A stretch of 64,000 bases of DNA from Corynebacterium pygosceleis. GTDB taxonomy: Bacteria > Actinomycetota > Actinomycetes > Mycobacteriales > Mycobacteriaceae. Position numbers and translations under genes: made by a program. Location of the stretch: contig NZ_JAENIQ020000005.1 in NCBI RefSeq assembly GCF_016595275.2, positions 97,470-161,469 of the forward strand, written 5' to 3'. Shown piece after piece: positions 61,031 through 64,000 of the stretch (position 1 is its first letter; each line of letters begins with the position of its first letter). The notes below the pieces were generated by a model, which was not told the DNA's origin, searched no databases, and worked only from the letters and a program-made list of their open reading frames with translations.

Positions 61031-61954
61031 GTGAATGACGTCGCCGCCGGATTCAGCACCGTGTTCGGTGTCATCTCCGTCGGTGCACTCATCGGGCGCG
61101 CCGGGGTGCTGGGGGAGGACTCCGTACGGACCCTCAACCGCTTCGTCTTCTTCATCGCACTCCCGGCACTGGTCTTCAGCCGGGTGGCCGTCGCCGACTG
61201 GGGTACCGTCATCGCGCCGTCCTCGGCCGTGACCGTCGTCTCCGCGCTCATCGTCGGCGCCTCCGTCGGACTGGCCACCCGACTCTCGGCCGGCGGGACC
61301 GGTCCGGACGCCGTCATAGCCGGTCTCTCCTCCTCATACTGCAACGCAGCGAACCTCGGACTCCCGCTGGCCGTCCACATGCTCGGGGACGCGACCGCCG
61401 TCGTGCCCCTGCTGCTCTTCCAGATCGGTTTCTACGGACCACTGGCGCTGGCGGTACTCGAATCAATGACAGGCAAACGCGGTTTCTCACCCCGCACACT
61501 TGCTCGTGGTGCAGTCGCGAATCCCGTTGTCCTCGCGGCCGTCGCCGGGGGAGTGTGGAACACCGTTGGGCGGCCACCCGCGGGGATGGTCGACGCCACA
61601 CTGTCACTTCTCGCCGGTGCCGCCGTTCCGGTGGCCCTCGTCGCCTTCGGCATCTCCCTCGCGACGAACCGGATCCTCGATCCCGCCGACATGTCCCGAC
61701 GGACGCTCGTGACGGCTGTGCTCGGAAAGAACATCGGGCACCCGCTCGTCGCCTATCTGACAGCCTCCGTCCTCGGTCTCGACGGGCATCTCGTCCTCAC
61801 TGTGGTGGTACTGGCGGCGCTGCCCACCGCCCAGAACGTCTTCGTCTACGCCAACCGGTACGGGGTCTCCACCGCTCTCGCACGGGATTCAGCGGTCGTC
61901 TCCACACTGTTATCGGTACCCGTCATTCTGGTCGCCTCCGCATTGCTCACCTAG
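61031..61954 (+). CDS. AEC-family (auxin efflux carrier-like) transporter
   Basis: 307 residues with about ten hydrophobic segments, GTG start 61031. The family pattern is clear in VFFIALPALVFSRVAVADWG, SSSYCNAANLGLPLAVHMLGD and AVLGKNIGHPLVAYLTASVLG, and in ALPTAQNVFVYANRYG near the end. Bacterial AEC members move malonate, malate or other organic acids; the substrate here is unknown. CACAAT lies 6 bp upstream of the GTG, suggesting a leaderless mRNA. Divergent from the ABC operon. Confidence 0.9.
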   Translation: MNDVAAGFSTVFGVISVGALIGRAGVLGEDSVRTLNRFVFFIALPALVFSRVAVADWGTVIAPSSAVTVVSALIVGASVGLATRLSAGGTGPDAVIAGLSSSYCNAANLGLPLAVHMLGDATAVVPLLLFQIGFYGPLALAVLESMTGKRGFSPRTLARGAVANPVVLAAVAGGVWNTVGRPPAGMVDATLSLLAGAAVPVALVAFGISLATNRILDPADMSRRTLVTAVLGKNIGHPLVAYLTASVLGLDGHLVLTVVVLAALPTAQNVFVYANRYGVSTALARDSAVVSTLLSVPVILVASALLT

Positions 61955-62051
61955 TGGTAATACAAGTCCCGACTTCAGAAATGGAGCATCGAAAACGCTG
62001 TGCGCTGCGATGACGTGCACCAACCACGTCTGGGGGTAACTGTCGCCGGGA

Positions 62052-62080
62052 TTCGGCAAATGGCGAATGATATTTCTAAT
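62052..62080 (+). promoter_or_regulatory. Probable promoter of the BCCT gene
   Basis: TTCGGC (62052-62057), 17 bp, TCTAAT (62075-62080), in an AT-richer 168-bp gap upstream of 62123. The -10 is reasonable, the -35 moderate. Confidence 0.45.
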
Positions 62081-62122
62081 CTGGTTCGCGTTCCTTATCA
62101 GCCATCCACGAAGGCGTGATCC

Positions 62123-63940
62123 ATGAAGTCGCCCGGACAATCCGGACCAGAACAGACCACCCGCCCCCGACAGTCCACCGGAGAAGAACCCGGAGACAGT
62201 GGTTTCTTCGGGTGGCTGAAGACGGACCCGTTCATCTTCCTCCTCTCCGGCGGCATCATCGTCGCGTTCGTCGCCGCCGCAGTCATCTTCGGGGAGGACG
62301 CCCGGGCAACCCTCGAAGGGGTCGCGAACTGGCTCCTCACCGATCTCGGATGGCTCTACATCGGTGGTGTCTCCATCTGCGTCGTGTTCCTCCTCGGCGT
62401 CTTCGTCTCCCACTTCGGCCGTATGCGGCTGGGCGACGACGATGATGAACCGGAGCACTCGGTGCTCGCCTGGTTCGCCATGCTGTTCGCCGGTGGCGTC
62501 GGCGCCGTCCTGATGTTCTGGGGCGTCGCGGAACCGCTGCACCACATGACGAACCCCCCGAAGGCCGATGCCGAACCAGGTTCCCAGGAGGCGGCCATCG
62601 AGGCGATGGCGTTCACCTTCTACCATTTCGGTGCCCACATGTGGGTCATCATGGCCCTGCCCGGACTCGCCCTGGGATACTTCATCTACAAGAGAAAACT
62701 GCCTCCGCGCCTGAGTTCCGTGTTCGCTCCCGTTCTCGGGGCCCACATCTACTCCTGGCCCGGAAAACTGATCGATGTCCTCGCGATCGTCGGTACGGTC
62801 TTCGGCATCGCGGTGTCCGTCGGTCTGGGTACCCTCCAGATCAACGCGGGCATGAACATGCTCTGGGACGTCCCGGTCATGGGGCCCGTCGAACTCGGCA
62901 TCATCGTGTTCATCACCCTGGTTGCCTCGGTTTCCGTGGCCAGCGGTCTGGAACGCGGCATCAAGATGCTGTCCAACGTCAACATCGCCATGGCCGTTCT
63001 CCTGATGATCTTCGTGCTCATCACCGGCCCCACGCTCACCCTGCTCCGCTCCACCGTCCAGGGTTTCGGCATCTACGTGGAGAATGCGCCCGGTCTCATG
63101 TTCTACACCGACGCCTTCGCCAACAACCCCGGCTGGCAGGGATCCTGGACCGTGTTCTACTGGGCGTGGACCATCTGCTGGTCGCCGTTCGTCGGCATGT
63201 TCGTCGCCCGTATCTCCAAGGGTCGGACCGTGCGCGAGTTCATCGCGGGTGTGATCTGCCTGCCCGCGATCTTCTCCGTCATCTGGTTCGCCATCTTCGG
63301 ACGCGCCGGATTCGAGATCGAGGCCCTCGACCCCGGTGTCCTCGTCGGCCCCGTCGTCGAGGAGGGCAACACGGCCGCGGCGCTGTTCACCTTCCTGGAC
63401 TACTACCCGGCGACCGGTGTCGTCAGCATCTTCGCGCTGGCCATCGTGGTGATCTTCTTCATCACCTCGATCGACTCGTCCGCGATGGTCACCGACATGT
63501 TCGCCACCGGTGAAGAGGACTCCTCTCCCGTCTACTACCGCGTCATGTGGGCCTGCGCCATCGGTGCCGTCGCCGGCGCACTGCTCATCATGAGCCCCGA
63601 CACCGGTATCGAAACCCTTCAGCAGGTCGTCATCATCGTCGCACTGCCGTTCTTCATCATGCAGTTCGTCATGATGTACTCCCTGATGAAGGGCATGGTT
63701 GATGACGCGGCAGCCAAACCGAAGATGCTCACCAGGCAGTGGGACCAGACCGACTCCCCGGAGAAGCTCGCGGAACAGGAGAACCGGCCCGCCCCCGGCT
63801 ACGACGCCGACGGAAATCCGCTGCCGCCGCTGGCCTACGAGTACGACGAGAACGGCAACATCGTCATCTCCGGCAATGTCGTCGTCGACGGAGAACTCGA
63901 TGTCACGGGAGGGGAGACCTCTCCCGGGTCCGGGAACTGA
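62123..63940 (+). CDS. BCCT-family betaine/choline/carnitine (osmolyte) transporter
   Basis: 605 residues, ATG preceded by GAAGGCG. Twelve hydrophobic segments with the BCCT signature WAWTICWSPFVGMFVARISK near residue 350, MFWGVAEPLHHM near 130 and VSVGLGTLQINAGMNML near 230, including the Gly-rich stretch for sodium coupling. N- and C-terminal cytoplasmic tails are charged and acidic (C-terminal about 80 residues), as in corynebacterial EctP/LcoP/BetP, where the tails sense osmotic stress. Substrate (betaine, ectoine or proline) cannot be fixed here. Confidence 0.93.
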   Translation: MKSPGQSGPEQTTRPRQSTGEEPGDSGFFGWLKTDPFIFLLSGGIIVAFVAAAVIFGEDARATLEGVANWLLTDLGWLYIGGVSICVVFLLGVFVSHFGRMRLGDDDDEPEHSVLAWFAMLFAGGVGAVLMFWGVAEPLHHMTNPPKADAEPGSQEAAIEAMAFTFYHFGAHMWVIMALPGLALGYFIYKRKLPPRLSSVFAPVLGAHIYSWPGKLIDVLAIVGTVFGIAVSVGLGTLQINAGMNMLWDVPVMGPVELGIIVFITLVASVSVASGLERGIKMLSNVNIAMAVLLMIFVLITGPTLTLLRSTVQGFGIYVENAPGLMFYTDAFANNPGWQGSWTVFYWAWTICWSPFVGMFVARISKGRTVREFIAGVICLPAIFSVIWFAIFGRAGFEIEALDPGVLVGPVVEEGNTAAALFTFLDYYPATGVVSIFALAIVVIFFITSIDSSAMVTDMFATGEEDSSPVYYRVMWACAIGAVAGALLIMSPDTGIETLQQVVIIVALPFFIMQFVMMYSLMKGMVDDAAAKPKMLTRQWDQTDSPEKLAEQENRPAPGYDADGNPLPPLAYEYDENGNIVISGNVVVDGELDVTGGETSPGSGN

Positions 63941-63964
63941 CCCGGCATCCCCGCGGTAACCGTG

Positions 63965-63999
63965 AGACGTCCGGCCCCGATCATCGGGGCCGGACGTCT
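63965..63999 (+). terminator. Terminator after the BCCT gene
   Basis: A perfect 17-bp stem (AGACGTCCGGCCCCGAT, one-base loop region C, then its complement ending 63999), 24 bp after the stop. Any T-tract lies beyond the window edge. Confidence 0.8.
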
Positions 64000-64000
64000 T

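Overview
The window is high-GC (roughly two thirds G+C by eye), gene-dense DNA from an actinobacterium, most likely a Corynebacterium or close relative. Support for this: DtxR-like iron boxes, a McbR-like sulfur box, CRP/GlxR-like sites, an IrtAB siderophore importer, several apparently leaderless starts, and surface proteins of corynebacterial type. I see no rRNA, tRNA, CRISPR array, phage gene or insertion sequence.

Left third (1-21.7 kb), aromatic acid catabolism. The left edge carries the phenylacetyl-CoA epoxidase genes paaABCD (minus strand, paaD cut by the edge), a divergent TetR repressor (paaR), the CoA ligase paaK and an MHS permease. A YeiH-type exporter and an iron pair (efeO-efeB) follow. 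Next comes a homoprotocatechuate (3,4-dihydroxyphenylacetate) meta-cleavage operon: an FAH-RraA fusion, a GntR regulator, hpaE, hpaD, hpaH, hpaI and a succinate-semialdehyde-type dehydrogenase. Divergent from it lie an MHS permease and a MobA-like flavin hydroxylase that probably makes the ring-cleavage substrate. The two divergent units share a GATCATAT-NN-GATC operator.

Middle (21.7-37.9 kb), sulfur, iron, sugar and surface functions. There is a lipoprotein, a fused thiosulfate transporter-TusA protein with a McbR-like box, and irtA-irtB behind a DtxR box. These are followed by a membrane DUF418-like protein, a hexose-6-phosphate mutarotase, a proline iminopeptidase, a tiny ORF, ribokinase, an exonuclease-like protein, a DoxX protein, an FAH-family hydrolase, an LADTG (class-E-sortase-like) surface protein, a 0.7-kb gene-free stretch and two small membrane proteins.

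Nucleoside block (38-47.6 kb): deoA-deoC-phosphohexomutase (minus) diverge from cdd-nupC (plus). They are separated by a 36-bp interrupted dyad overlapping the deoA promoter. A SorC/DeoR-family regulator lies 4 kb further on and is the obvious candidate repressor. Between them are an NTF2-flavin monooxygenase fusion and a Rib-repeat surface protein. A biotin pair, bioW-bioF, follows with a BioQ-like operator.

Right end (49.9-64 kb): a secreted GH16-like protein, then a lower-GC segment holding one 1194-residue TPR/seven-TM protein. That segment is flanked by direct repeats of the 3' end of the adjoining ABC ATPase gene, which looks like an old integration footprint. A peptide/nickel-type ABC importer operon, an AEC-family carrier and a BCCT osmolyte transporter close the window.
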